DNA from: DATMRF01 sp035566435
GTDB lineage: Bacteria; Verrucomicrobiota; Verrucomicrobiia; Limisphaerales; UBA8199
Assembly (NCBI GenBank): GCA_035566435.1
Contig: DATMRF010000107.1
Span: 1-28,878, forward strand
DNA: 28,878 nt
Direction: 5' to 3'
Shown here: positions 1 through 8,513 of the stretch, in pieces
Layout: the number at the start of each line of letters is the position of its first letter
How positions within the stretch are numbered: the stretch's first letter is position 1
Program-made: the position numbers and the translations under genes
The notes under the pieces: model-generated
Told to the model about the DNA's origin: nothing
The model's database searches: none
Seen by the model: only the letters and a program-made list of their open reading frames with translations

Positions 1-76
1 GGAGAGCGCCGCACTCTAGTTCCCATGACCTCAAGAACGAGGATAATGGGGGCGCTCTGCCGAAACGCCGCTACCG

Positions 77-1183
77 TTATTGATTACGCAAGAACATTTT
101 CCCCGGCAGTTGTCGGATGACGCGTTTCATCTCCAGGCTCAACGGAGCTACGGAAGCTGCGGAGGCGGGCAGGGCGCTTTTGCGAATCACTTCGTCGATG
201 CTGATTTGCTCCTCGCTTAGCGTGTCGTAGACCTTCTGCTCGTTCTCGGAGAGCTCGAGTGCGGGCAGGACGCCTGTCAGAGCGGCCGACGCCTGTTTGT
301 TGCTGGGCGGGAACAGGTATTCGAATTCGCTCAGGATATCCTCGGCGCCCTCGCATAGCTTGGCGCCTTTTTTGATCAGGTCGTGACAGCCTTTGCTGCG
401 TGGTGAATCAATCCGACCGGGAACTGCGAAGACCTGGCGGCCGTATTCGTTGGCGAAGTTGGCGGTGATAAGGGCGCCGCTGGTCAGGTTGGCCTCAACC
501 ACGACCGTTCCCAAAGTCATGCCGGCTACGATGCGGTTGCGGATCGGGAACGACTGTTTGTCGCCCGGCCGGTTGAAGGGGAACTGGGTAATTACCGCGC
601 CGTTGGCCGCAATGCGTTCGAACATCTCGCGGTTTTCGGCCGGCCACACAATATTGATGCCGGTCCCCAGTACTGCGATGGTGCGGCCTTTGGCGCTCAA
701 CGCGCCCTGGTGGGCCGCCGAGTCGATGCCGCGCGCGCCGCCGCTTACGACCGTGACGCCGAGGTACGCAAGTTGGTAGGCCAGCTTGCGGGCCACCTCG
801 ATGCCGTAATGTGTCGTCAGGCGCGAACCGACCATCGCGACCGCGTTTTTGTCCTTGGGCAGCAATTCGCCTTTCGCGTAAAGCACGATGGGCGGGTCGT
901 AAATCTGGCGCAGCAGCTCCGGGTAATCGGAATCCGTTTGGGCCACAATGCGGCACCCGAAATCGGTAATGCGCTTGAGTTCGGCTCCGAGGTCAACGGT
1001 TTTTTTCCACGCGGCGATGGCGTCGGCGGTGTCTTCGCCAATGCCCCGCACGCTCAGCAGTTCGTGCCGTGACGCTTGCAGGATCGCCGGCGGGTCGCCG
1101 AAGTGTTCGAGCAACTGCCGCACGCGGATTGGCCCGACGCCTTCAATGAGATTCAAAGCCACCAACGCTTCGCGCGAGTCCAT
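77..1183 (-). CDS. dprA: DNA-processing protein DprA (Smf family)
   Basis: Family role: binds incoming single-stranded DNA in the cytoplasm and loads RecA during transformation or recombination. The 368-residue protein has an N-terminal helix-hairpin-helix-like part (about 1-60), then the Rossmann-like Smf core (about 80-290). The core carries MVGSR (117-121), SGGARGID (147-154), GTGINIVWP (173-181) and FPIRNRIVAG (212-221). A winged-helix-like tail covers about 310-365. Length and domain order match full-length DprA. The ATG at 1183 gives the usual short N-terminus before the helix-hairpin-helix. The gene stands alone, divergent from the quinone-reductase-like gene at 1397, with an 8-bp inverted repeat just upstream. 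Identification is firm; an active competence role is not shown by the sequence. Confidence 0.96.
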   Translation of the reverse strand: MDSREALVALNLIEGVGPIRVRQLLEHFGDPPAILQASRHELLSVRGIGEDTADAIAAWKKTVDLGAELKRITDFGCRIVAQTDSDYPELLRQIYDPPIVLYAKGELLPKDKNAVAMVGSRLTTHYGIEVARKLAYQLAYLGVTVVSGGARGIDSAAHQGALSAKGRTIAVLGTGINIVWPAENREMFERIAANGAVITQFPFNRPGDKQSFPIRNRIVAGMTLGTVVVEANLTSGALITANFANEYGRQVFAVPGRIDSPRSKGCHDLIKKGAKLCEGAEDILSEFEYLFPPSNKQASAALTGVLPALELSENEQKVYDTLSEEQISIDEVIRKSALPASAASVAPLSLEMKRVIRQLPGKMFLRNQ

Positions 1184-1199
1184 AGCAGGTGGATAATAA

Positions 1200-1227
1200 G
1201 TTTCTAAAACGTCCGCAAGTTAGAAAC
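1200..1227. promoter_or_regulatory. Inverted repeat upstream of dprA
   Basis: GTTTCTAA (1200-1207) and TTAGAAAC (1220-1227) form perfect 8-bp arms around a 12-nt spacer, 17-44 bp upstream of the dprA start. It could be an operator or a leader hairpin. The rest of the 213-bp gap up to 1396 shows no gene. Confidence 0.3.
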
Positions 1228-1396
1228 AGGATTCGTGATGCGTGGCAGGGCCGTTAACAAGGTGCCGATCATGGCAGGAACTGGCGCAAGGAGGCTCAAC
1301 TTGTAGCAACAGACAGGAGCCTTCAGGTCTCTGCGGCTGCGACTTGCGATTTGCGGTTTACGCTTCGAAGTAGTTAACCTGCGTAAATCGTAAAAC

Positions 1397-2389
1397 ATGA
1401 AAGCCGCTTTTATCAACCAAACCGGTCCGCCTGACGTCATCATCTACGGCGAGCTGCCCGACCCCAAGCCCAGCCGCAGGCAATGCCTGGTTAAGGTCGG
1501 CGCTATTGATGTTAACCCCATTGACACTTACGTTCGGAGCGGCAGCATCCCGGGCCATCTTACTTTCCCGTTCATCCTCGGTCGGGACCTTGCAGGCACT
1601 GTCGTGGAGACCTGCTCCGGGGTTAAACAGTTCAAGACGGGCGACCGGGTATGGGCGACCGGCCAGGGCGTCGAAGGGCGGGCGGGCACTTTCGCCGAAT
1701 TGGCGGCGGTGGACGAACGCTGGTTGAATCCCATCCCCGCCGGCGTCAGCGATGCGGACGTGGTCGCGGTGTCCCTGGTTGCGATCACAGCCTATCTCGG
1801 CCTAGTACGGGACGCCAGAGTCAACGCGCTCGAGGTTCTCTTCGTTAACGGCGGGACCGGCGGCGTCGGTTCGAGCGTGGTCCAAATCGCGAAGATTCTT
1901 GGCGCACGCGTCATCACGACGGCCGGAAGCGACGAAAAAGCAAGGCTCTGCCGGGAACTCGGCGCCGACCTGGCCATCAATTACAAGACTCAGGACGTGG
2001 ACGCCGCGATTAAGGATTTCGCGCCTAAAGGCGTGAATGTCTGGTGGGAAACGCTGCGCGAACCCAACTTCGAGCGTACCATTCCATTGCTTGCCATGCG
2101 CGGACGCATGATCGTTATGGCGGGACGCGACGCGCGCCCGCCGCTGCCGGTGGGTCCGTTCTATGTGAAAGACTGCTCGTTGCACGGCTTCGCGATGTTT
2201 AATGCAACCCCTCGCGTGATGCGCAGCGCTGCCAACGCCATCAACCGGTGGCTGACCGAGGGCAAGCTCAAGGCGCGGATCGACCGCGTCCTGGCGCTCT
2301 CCCAGGCGGCCGAAGCGCACCGGTTGCAGGAAGCAAGCACGATTCAGAAGACCGGCGCCCTCTCAGGCAAGATCGTGTTGAAGCCGTAG
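1397..2389 (+). CDS. NADPH:quinone oxidoreductase-like protein (MDR superfamily)
   Basis: A 330-residue zinc-independent medium-chain dehydrogenase/reductase. The N-terminal GroES-like domain (about 1-125) includes the family phrase VNPIDTYVRSG. The Rossmann domain carries the nucleotide-binding loop NGGTGGVGSS at 151-160 and is followed by GADLAINYKT. The C-terminus GALSGKIVLKP is the usual family ending. Members reduce quinones or enones with NADPH in the cytoplasm; the substrate cannot be read from sequence. The cysteine and histidine ligands of zinc-dependent alcohol dehydrogenases are not evident. The ATG at 1397 gives the canonical MKAAFI start. It is monocistronic, and its 3' side meets a REP-like palindrome at 2396. 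Confidence 0.93.
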   Translation: MKAAFINQTGPPDVIIYGELPDPKPSRRQCLVKVGAIDVNPIDTYVRSGSIPGHLTFPFILGRDLAGTVVETCSGVKQFKTGDRVWATGQGVEGRAGTFAELAAVDERWLNPIPAGVSDADVVAVSLVAITAYLGLVRDARVNALEVLFVNGGTGGVGSSVVQIAKILGARVITTAGSDEKARLCRELGADLAINYKTQDVDAAIKDFAPKGVNVWWETLREPNFERTIPLLAMRGRMIVMAGRDARPPLPVGPFYVKDCSLHGFAMFNATPRVMRSAANAINRWLTEGKLKARIDRVLALSQAAEAHRLQEASTIQKTGALSGKIVLKP

Positions 2390-2395
2390 CTGCAC

Positions 2396-2725
2396 GGGGC
2401 GGGGACGGCCATGTCCCCGGGGGTCGCAACGGAATGGCAGTCGCAGCGCGGCAAAAGCGCAAGCGAACTGTGCGAAGTCCCGCTTTGCGGGCGAATGCGG
2501 TGGCAAGCAAAGCGCGACACAGCTTTCGCTTTTGGGTTGAGGCGGTAAGAACAAAACGGCAAGGCGAACGAGCAAAACGGCTTCGCTGAACGCCAAAGCG
2601 CCGTCGCCGCTGCGCTCTGCCGGCGCACTCCATACGCTTCGCGACGGACGGGGCGCGAATCTTTGTTCGCAGCCCGTAAGCGACTCGGACGATTCCAGTG
2701 CCGGGGACGTGGCCGTCCCCGCCCC
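2396..2725. repeat. 330-bp segment bracketed by inverted REP-like palindromes
   Basis: A 25-bp palindromic repeat at 2396-2420 and its inverted copy at 2701-2725 (one mismatch, centred on the stem GGGGACG...CGTCCCC) enclose about 280 bp with no convincing gene. The right copy directly abuts the galE stop codon. The arrangement resembles a REP doublet or a small non-autonomous element. ORFs through the segment in several frames look like by-products of high GC. Confidence 0.55.
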
Positions 2726-3697
2726 TCAATCCAGGTACCCTTGCGGATGCTGGCTGTGCCAGGTCCATGCCGTGGCAACAATGTCGTCGAGCTTCGGATA
2801 CTTCGGCTTCCAGCCCAGCTCCCGGATCGCTTTGGCTGCCGATGCAACCAACTTGGGCGGGTCGCCGGGGCGGCGCGGTTTTTCGACCGCCGGGATTCTC
2901 GTCCCGGAGACCTTCTCGCACATCTGGATAACCTGCCGCACCGAGTAGCCATCCCCGTTGCCAAGGTTGAAAAAACCTTGTTTGCCCGGTTCCAGCGCCA
3001 GGATGTGCGCCTGCGCCAAATCGACGATGTGGATGTAATCCCGGATGCACGTTCCGTCCGGCGTAGGATAATCGGCACCGTAGATTTCGCATTGGCTGGC
3101 CTGACCGAGCGGTACTTTCAGCACGCTCGGAATCAAGTGGGTCTCGGTGCGATGATGCTCCCCATATTTCCCGGTGGCGCCGGCGGCATTGAAATACCGG
3201 AAGGCAACAAACTCAAGCCCGTGCAACTGGTGATACCAATGTAGCATCCGCTCGAACATCAGCTTCGATTCACCATACGGATTGATCGGACGTTGCGGCA
3301 GGTCTTCCGTCATCGGCACGCGGTCCGGCGGACCGTAGGTGGCGCAGGTCGAACTGAACACGAACTTCTTCACTTTCGCCGCCACCGCGGCCTCGAGCAA
3401 TTTGAGCCCGTTTGCGACATTATTGTGAAAATATTTGCCGGGGTTGGCCATCGATTCGCCGACCAGAGCGTTGGCAGCGAAATGCAAAATCGCCTCGGGC
3501 CGCGCCTCCCGCACCGCTTGCAACAGATTGTTTTCCTCCTCCGGCCGGCCGAGAACGAACCGCGCCCGTGGGTCCACCGCCGAGCGATGCCCCTCGCTGA
3601 GATTGTCATACACAGTGACCGTATGCCCCGCATTGAGGAGCTCTTCGCTGCAGATCGAGCCGATGTAACCTGCGCCGCCCGTTACAAAAACGTTCAT
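2726..3697 (-). CDS. galE: UDP-glucose 4-epimerase
   Basis: A 323-residue short-chain dehydrogenase/reductase that interconverts UDP-glucose and UDP-galactose using bound NAD, supplying galactose for polysaccharide and LPS. Seen: the NAD-binding GGAGYIG motif at 7-13, a SSTCATYG segment near 115-122 with the catalytic Ser/Thr, and Tyr141/Lys145 in YGESK. PYTPDGTCIRDYIHI-type and GNGDGYSV-type segments further along fit GalE. The ATG at 3697 starts right at the Rossmann strand MNVFVTGG; an upstream in-frame TTG at 3706 is less likely. It lies 34 bp downstream of the membrane-anchored gene at 3732-4547, so the two may be co-transcribed. Epimerases of related nucleotide sugars are an alternative. 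Confidence 0.94.
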   Translation of the reverse strand: MNVFVTGGAGYIGSICSEELLNAGHTVTVYDNLSEGHRSAVDPRARFVLGRPEEENNLLQAVREARPEAILHFAANALVGESMANPGKYFHNNVANGLKLLEAAVAAKVKKFVFSSTCATYGPPDRVPMTEDLPQRPINPYGESKLMFERMLHWYHQLHGLEFVAFRYFNAAGATGKYGEHHRTETHLIPSVLKVPLGQASQCEIYGADYPTPDGTCIRDYIHIVDLAQAHILALEPGKQGFFNLGNGDGYSVRQVIQMCEKVSGTRIPAVEKPRRPGDPPKLVASAAKAIRELGWKPKYPKLDDIVATAWTWHSQHPQGYLD

Positions 3698-3731
3698 GGT
3701 GCGCAAAACCTAATCGCCGACAACAGCCGGC

Positions 3732-4547
3732 TCAATGGGAAAGTGCGGAAGGTTGCTCGCCCTTGGGCAAAATTCCGCTCTCCCGGCCTTTCGCCTCGTC
3801 GCGGAATATGACCTTCACTGGATAATTCTTCCCATCCGCAAAACTCTTGGCGAGCCAGTTGTGCACGAACGTTTCGGTCTGCTTGCGGCCGGTCTCGCGG
3901 ACGAGCCCGATATTGGTTTCGGCCTTTTTGTACGACAGCCAGGTGATCGATTTCCTCAAGTTGTCCATCGCTTCGGTTGTGTTGCGAACCAAGCTGTCTT
4001 TTTTGACTTCATAGGTGATGCGGGAAACGTCCACTGCAGGCTTGTTGTACCTGATATTCGGCGCGATGACATAAATAACGCCATCCTGCAGGCGGAAATC
4101 CCAGCGCGCGTTCAAGTCAAGGTAGTAGGTGTAGGTCACCGGAGCGCTCGCCTCGACGATAACATCCGGCAAAGGAATATAGCCGAAACCTGTGCTTGAT
4201 TCGTCCTTGCGGGTGAAGCTCTCCTGCTGCGACAGGGTGGCGAACTGCAGGTATTGGCTGCCGCTGATGGTCGTAGCGTAGCTGGTAAAGGTGGTCGTGA
4301 TGCTGCCCCGGGTAAAGGCCGCCGCCACTTTTTCGAGTTGCTGGCCGACCTCGTTGACCAGTTTGCCGGTTTTTTCGAGGGTTTGCACCGGCAGGTCGCG
4401 GCAAGATTTGAAAACATACACCGCTCCGCTCATCACGATGAGGACGATCACCATCCACATGACGGGCACCGCCCAGGCGCTCCTGACCTCAGCCTTCGGG
4501 TTTTCTGGCCGGGCTGCGTCCGGGGTCGGGGGTTCAGGCGGCGTCAT
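3732..4547 (-). CDS. Membrane-anchored hypothetical protein (DUF4230-like)
   Basis: A 271-residue protein with a proline-rich cytoplasmic N-terminus, one membrane helix at about 26-47 (VPVMWMVIVLIVMSGAVYVF) and an extracytoplasmic remainder. The outer part has alternating beta-like segments, a helical stretch with a charged K/E pattern (about 170-235) and a polar tail. The pattern of beta-rich middle followed by a conserved helical end recalls DUF4230 proteins, but I cannot confirm that family by eye. No catalytic motif is visible. It sits 34 bp upstream of galE on the same strand, so an envelope-related role is plausible, though only by context. Confidence 0.75.
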   Translation of the reverse strand: MTPPEPPTPDAARPENPKAEVRSAWAVPVMWMVIVLIVMSGAVYVFKSCRDLPVQTLEKTGKLVNEVGQQLEKVAAAFTRGSITTTFTSYATTISGSQYLQFATLSQQESFTRKDESSTGFGYIPLPDVIVEASAPVTYTYYLDLNARWDFRLQDGVIYVIAPNIRYNKPAVDVSRITYEVKKDSLVRNTTEAMDNLRKSITWLSYKKAETNIGLVRETGRKQTETFVHNWLAKSFADGKNYPVKVIFRDEAKGRESGILPKGEQPSALSH

Positions 4548-4725
4548 AAGCTTCCGGGGCTAGATTGCCGCCCTCCCGGCTTTTATCAAGACGATAAAGC
4601 CGCGCTTGAATAAAGTCTGTAAATGGCGCGTCTCAACTGTGTTGGGTTGTTATAAACTGCCTAGGGGCGGCGGCTTAGACAAGACGCCGCTCCACTTTTC
4701 ATGGTAGTTGGTTCAGGTTGGGTCA

Positions 4726-4758
4726 GGCGGCCCGGTCGGGAAAACCGGGCCGCCTTTT
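4726..4758. terminator. Strong GC-rich hairpin, terminator-like
   Basis: GGCGGCCCGGT (4726-4736) pairs perfectly with ACCGGGCCGCC (4744-4754) around a 7-nt loop, followed on the plus strand by TTTTCTTT. It lies just beyond the stop of the minus-strand CBM9-like gene. The U-tract favours plus-strand termination; in the minus direction it is a hairpin without a good U-run. The rest of 4548-4764 shows no gene. Confidence 0.6.
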
Positions 4759-4764
4759 CTTTGG

Positions 4765-5460
4765 TCATTGCGACAATTGAATGACCCCGAATCGCTGCGG
4801 GACATGGAACGTGCCCGCCAGTGCAGGCCGCCAAGCCAGGGAAGCGTGATTGGCCCGGTCGGAACGAAAAAGGTTGGCGCGCAGCTCGGAGCCCGGGGAG
4901 GGCTGGGTTAGGCCCAGAGACGTCAACGGGATCCGCACTTCGCAGGTCCACACCTTTCGTGTATTGTCCACCTTTACGCCCGACTCGAACCCGCTGTTCC
5001 ACGAAAAGTCCTTCGCCTGCAGATTAGCCACCAGCAAATCGAGCCTCTCGTTAGTCGGCGCGACCTCGAATTCTGCATAACGTGCGGGATCCTGAGGGTC
5101 GGTGCCGATGAACGCCTCGATAACATCGCGGTCCCAAAGGCTGGCGCCGTCCTGCGTCAAATCGAAACGTTTGTGCTCGGATTGAGGGGGCTGGAATGCC
5201 GTTAGTTTCGTAAACGGGCATTCGAACCCCAAATAAAGAGATTCCTGCGACCATAAGGCTCGGACGGTGGTCGTCATGTCCGGTCGAGCTGTGCCGTCGC
5301 GCGGGTAGGGCCGTTTGTCCTCAAACAGCCGGCAGAAATCAGGGCCGAGCGATTGAAACAACCTGACGGCGCGTTGGGGACAACGCGCCCTACTTTCAGG
5401 GGCTTTTCTTTCTTGTGCCTCGTTAGGCTTCCCAACCTGACCGGTTGTGACGTCGGACAA
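4765..5460 (-). CDS. CBM9-like carbohydrate-binding domain protein
   Basis: A 231-residue protein whose main part (about 50-231) looks like a family-9-type carbohydrate-binding beta-sandwich. Seen: TTTVRALWSQESLYLGFEC, then SLWDRDVIEAFIGTDPQDPARYAEFEVAPTNE, W-rich strands, and VRIPLTSLG near the C-terminus, all typical of this family in Verrucomicrobiota. No signal peptide is visible. The ATG at 5460 overlaps the end of the upstream oxidoreductase gene by 38 bp, which suggests coupling. Residues around 22-35 are encoded by a dispersed hairpin repeat (5368-5389), so the native N-terminus may have been altered. An internal ATG at 5277 would start within the domain and is less likely. A role in binding plant or algal sugars is inference. 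Confidence 0.72.
   Translation of the reverse strand: MSDVTTGQVGKPNEAQERKAPESRARCPQRAVRLFQSLGPDFCRLFEDKRPYPRDGTARPDMTTTVRALWSQESLYLGFECPFTKLTAFQPPQSEHKRFDLTQDGASLWDRDVIEAFIGTDPQDPARYAEFEVAPTNERLDLLVANLQAKDFSWNSGFESGVKVDNTRKVWTCEVRIPLTSLGLTQPSPGSELRANLFRSDRANHASLAWRPALAGTFHVPQRFGVIQLSQ
5368..5389. repeat. Short hairpin repeat, copy 1
   Basis: GGCGCGTTG and CAACGCGCC are perfect 9-bp arms around a GGGA loop. A close relative is at 18075-18095. Here it lies inside the 5' coding part of the CBM9-like gene. Confidence 0.65.
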
Positions 5461-6805
5461 ACCGCTCGGCGTCCGGCAAGTTGGTGGATTTCATATTCGG
5501 CCCGTCCCATTCCATACGAACGCCTTCACCCATCCGCAGGCCGATACAGCCCAGCAGGATGACCTCGGCCAGGTAAGCGGCGATGTCGAAGTTCGAATAG
5601 GCGGGAGTGCCTTCCTTGATCATGCGGATCCATTCCTGCATGTGGCCCGGGGAGCGCGGAATGCTCTCTGGTACCGATTTGGCCGCCTCGTGCTGAGCCC
5701 CGGGCTTGAACTCCTCTTGGCCTTTCATGGCCAGGAAGAACCTTTCTCCGTAATCGTCCGGTGAAAACAATTTACCCTCGTCGCCAATAATGAGCGCGCC
5801 ACTTACCGGTAAGTTGCCCATGGTGGCGATCACTTCTTTCGCGGTGCCGGCTCCCGGCCGTAGCGGCTTGAGCGGGTCGTCGGGATTGCCGTCATACCAC
5901 CAGAATTTCAACGGCGGCAGGCCCTCGCGCTCGGGAAACTCGAAACGGATGCGCGCGGTCTTCGGGAACGTTTCCGGATAGGTGCGAGACGCAATCTCGC
6001 ACTCGACCACCGTCGGGTAGCCCAGCTTCAAGGCGCGGAACGGCATATTCACCGTGTGACAGGCCATGTCGCCCAGCGCGCCGGTGCCGAAATCATACCA
6101 CCCCCGCCATTTGAAATCATGATAAACGCCCTTCTTAAACGGCCGCGCCGCGGCCGGGCCCAGCCAGCTGTCCCAATTCAGGGAAGCGGGAATGGGGTCC
6201 GCACCGCCAGGGCGCTCCAGGCCCTGCGGCCAGATGGGCCGATTGCTCCAAACGTGCAGCTCGTGCGGCTTGCCAATAACTCCGGCCTGCACCACTTCGA
6301 CGGCGCGGCGCAACCCGCTCGATGCACTGCCTTGATTGCCCATCTGAGTGGCGAGCTTCTTCTCTCCCGCCAATTTGCGCATGGTCCGGGCTTCGTACAC
6401 CGTCTGAGTCAGTGGCTTCTGGCAGAAACAGTGCTTGCCCATCTTCATCGCGCGGATGCCCGCCACGCCATGATTGTGGTCGGGTGTTGAGACCGTCACC
6501 GCATCAATTTCTTTATCCATCTCCTCAAGCAGCTTCCGGTAATCGTTGTACTTCTTCGCATTGGGGAATTGCTGACCTTTCTTGTCGAGCGTGCCCGCAT
6601 CAACATCGCAAATGGCGACAATGTTGCTCCCGCAACGAGCGGCGTCGCTGCTGTCGCTGTTGCCTTTGCCGCCCACGCCGATGCAAGCGATGTTGACCTT
6701 TTCGTTGGCGCCCAGAACGGTTCCCACGAAAGGGAAGGCCATCGCGGCGGTGCCGGCCGCGAAAGAAGTGTGTTTGAGAAACTGCCGTCGAGTGAATGTG
6801 TTCAT
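5423..6805 (-). CDS. Gfo/Idh/MocA family oxidoreductase, Tat-exported
   Basis: A 460-residue NAD(P)-dependent oxidoreductase. The N-terminus MNTFTRRQFLKHTSFAAG is a twin-arginine signal (RRQFLK, 6-11) with a hydrophobic stretch to about 33. The Rossmann loop GVGGKG is at 43-48. CQKPL at 128-132 carries the conserved catalytic lysine of the EKP-type motif, and STPDHNH precedes it. The C-terminal half is the usual alpha/beta substrate domain with W-rich segments. The ATG at 6805 was chosen because it directly precedes the Tat signal; upstream in-frame codons add only an unlike extension. Proteins of this type are numerous in Verrucomicrobiota and Planctomycetota and likely act on sugar derivatives in the periplasm. 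The substrate is unknown. The downstream CBM9-like gene overlaps it. Confidence 0.93.
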   Translation of the reverse strand: MNTFTRRQFLKHTSFAAGTAAMAFPFVGTVLGANEKVNIACIGVGGKGNSDSSDAARCGSNIVAICDVDAGTLDKKGQQFPNAKKYNDYRKLLEEMDKEIDAVTVSTPDHNHGVAGIRAMKMGKHCFCQKPLTQTVYEARTMRKLAGEKKLATQMGNQGSASSGLRRAVEVVQAGVIGKPHELHVWSNRPIWPQGLERPGGADPIPASLNWDSWLGPAAARPFKKGVYHDFKWRGWYDFGTGALGDMACHTVNMPFRALKLGYPTVVECEIASRTYPETFPKTARIRFEFPEREGLPPLKFWWYDGNPDDPLKPLRPGAGTAKEVIATMGNLPVSGALIIGDEGKLFSPDDYGERFFLAMKGQEEFKPGAQHEAAKSVPESIPRSPGHMQEWIRMIKEGTPAYSNFDIAAYLAEVILLGCIGLRMGEGVRMEWDGPNMKSTNLPDAERFVRRHNRSGWEA

Positions 6806-6984
6806 GAATATAGTTAACGTTTTGCTCTGACGCATCCCGCCGCGGGTTTGTTCACGGCTCCGGTCCAGGCGCCGGTATCGGCCAGGAAGCATCGGGTCAG
6901 ACGCCTCATAATTTTCAGGTTCGCGCCGTTTGGCAAGCGAATGTGGAGCAGGTCCTTGACAATCGGGCCATCCACCAGGCGGCC

Positions 6985-7055
6985 GGGGCGAGGACGGCCA
7001 CGTCCCCGAACGTGTTGGCGAACCACCCGCTTGACGGGGACGTGGCCGTCCCCGC
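6985..7055. repeat. Pair of inverted REP-like palindromes
   Basis: Copies at 6985-7009 and 7035-7055 in opposite orientation share the stem GGGGACG...CGTCCCC with a 4-nt TGGC (or GCCA) loop. They fill the gap between the oxidoreductase and the DUF1501 gene and could act as a transcript-end structure. No gene is seen in 6806-7061. Confidence 0.65.
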
Positions 7056-7061
7056 TCCGAC

Positions 7062-8513
7062 TCAGGCCAGCAACTGTGGCACTAACTCCCCTTCCACGTC
7101 CGTCAGCCGGAAGTCACGGCCCTGGAACCGGTAGGTCAGGCGGGTGTGGTCAAAGCCCAGCAGGTGCAGCAGCGTCGCGTGCAGATCGTGCACGGGGACC
7201 CGGTCTTTCACCACGTGGAACCCGAAGTCGTCCGTTTCGCCCAGGGTGATGCCCGGTTTGATGCCGCCACCGGCCAGCCAAATCGTAAACGCTTGGGGAT
7301 GATGATCCCGGCCCAGCTTGCGTCCGGCGTCCGGATTGCTCTCGACCATCGGCGTACGCCCGAACTCACCGCCCCAAAGCACCAGCGTATCGTCCAGCAA
7401 TCCTCGTTGTTTCAGGTCCTTGACCAACGCGGCGCTGGCCTGGTCAGTGTGTCCGGTTTGGTCTTTCACCCCTTTGTACACCTCGCTGTGATGGTCCCAG
7501 CCCTCGTGGAAGAGTTGAACGAATCGCACCCCCCGCTCGATCAACCGCCGAGCCAGCAGGCAATTCATGGCGAAGGACGGTTTGCCCGGCTCCACGCCAT
7601 ACAGCTTGAGCGTCTCGGGTGTTTCCTTGGAAATGTCCATCAGCTCCGGCGCGCTGCTCTGCATTTTGTACGCCATTTCAAACGAGTTGATCCGCGTCGC
7701 GATCTCCGGGTCGCCCACCACGCCGAGATGTTTCTCATTCAGCTCTTTAATCAGGTCCAGCGTCCGGCGCTGCATGGTGTCGGTGATCCCTGCCGGGTTG
7801 GACAGGAAAAGCACCGGGTCGCCAGTTTTTCGGAACGGCACGCCCGAGTACACAGTGGGCAGGAAGCCGCTGCCGTAAAGCGCCGCGCCGCCGCTTAACC
7901 CGCCCGAGGAGTTCATCACGACAAAGCCCGGGAGGTTTTGCGATTCGCTCCCCAGGCCGTATAGCACCCACGAACCGAAACAAGGGCGGCCAAACTGACT
8001 CGATCCCGTCTGCATAAGGACCTGCCCGGGGGCGTGGTTGAAAGCGTCGGTGGTCATCGACCTGACGATCGCTATATCATCCACCACCTCGGCCAGGTGG
8101 GGCAGCGCCTCGGAGAGATCGGCTCCACAAGCACCGTGCCGGGCGAATTTAAATTCGGTCGCATAGAGAGCAGCGTCAGGCTTGATGAATGCATACTTCT
8201 GGCCCATGACCACCTCCGCCGGCACCGGTTTGCCATTATACTTGGCGAGCATTGGTTTGTTGTCGAACAACTCCAACTGGCTGGGTGCGCCACCCATGAA
8301 GAGATAAATCACCCGTTTGGCTTTGGCCTGGAAATGGGGCTGTTTGGGCGCCAGCGGACGAGGCAATGCCGGCGCCGGGCCGCCCATGGCGCCCTCCGGT
8401 TTAAGGAGCGACGCCAGGGCGATCGACCCCAGACCAACCCCGCATTGGCGGAAAAACCAGCGGCGAGTGACCAGTCTGCCGTATTCAGCTCGTAGTTCGT
8501 TTTGTAGATTCAT
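7062..8513 (-). CDS. DUF1501 domain-containing protein, Tat-exported
   Basis: A 483-residue protein with a twin-arginine-type signal (RRWFFRQCGVGLGSIALASLL from about 17). The sulfatase/alkaline-phosphatase-like DUF1501 body carries GGAPSQLELFDNKP, then GEFGRTP and DHHPQAFTIWLAGGG. LHATLLHLLGFDH lies near the C-terminus. These His/Asp-rich motifs are typical of the family, which is abundant in Planctomycetota and Verrucomicrobiota and almost always partnered with a DUF1549/DUF1553 cytochrome protein. The partner here is immediately upstream and its TGA overlaps this ATG (ATGA), so translation is probably coupled. The biochemical role is not established; polysaccharide breakdown in the periplasm is the common inference. 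Confidence 0.95.
   Translation of the reverse strand: MNLQNELRAEYGRLVTRRWFFRQCGVGLGSIALASLLKPEGAMGGPAPALPRPLAPKQPHFQAKAKRVIYLFMGGAPSQLELFDNKPMLAKYNGKPVPAEVVMGQKYAFIKPDAALYATEFKFARHGACGADLSEALPHLAEVVDDIAIVRSMTTDAFNHAPGQVLMQTGSSQFGRPCFGSWVLYGLGSESQNLPGFVVMNSSGGLSGGAALYGSGFLPTVYSGVPFRKTGDPVLFLSNPAGITDTMQRRTLDLIKELNEKHLGVVGDPEIATRINSFEMAYKMQSSAPELMDISKETPETLKLYGVEPGKPSFAMNCLLARRLIERGVRFVQLFHEGWDHHSEVYKGVKDQTGHTDQASAALVKDLKQRGLLDDTLVLWGGEFGRTPMVESNPDAGRKLGRDHHPQAFTIWLAGGGIKPGITLGETDDFGFHVVKDRVPVHDLHATLLHLLGFDHTRLTYRFQGRDFRLTDVEGELVPQLLA

Noticed and set aside
1..76. Terminator downstream of dprA
   Set aside because: AGAGCGCC (3-10) and GGCGCTCT (51-58) can pair, but the 40-nt loop and absence of a T-run make it a weak case.
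2268..3092. 274-residue minus-strand ORF across the REP-bounded segment and galE
   Set aside because: Overlaps clear galE coding in another frame and consists partly of translated repeat.
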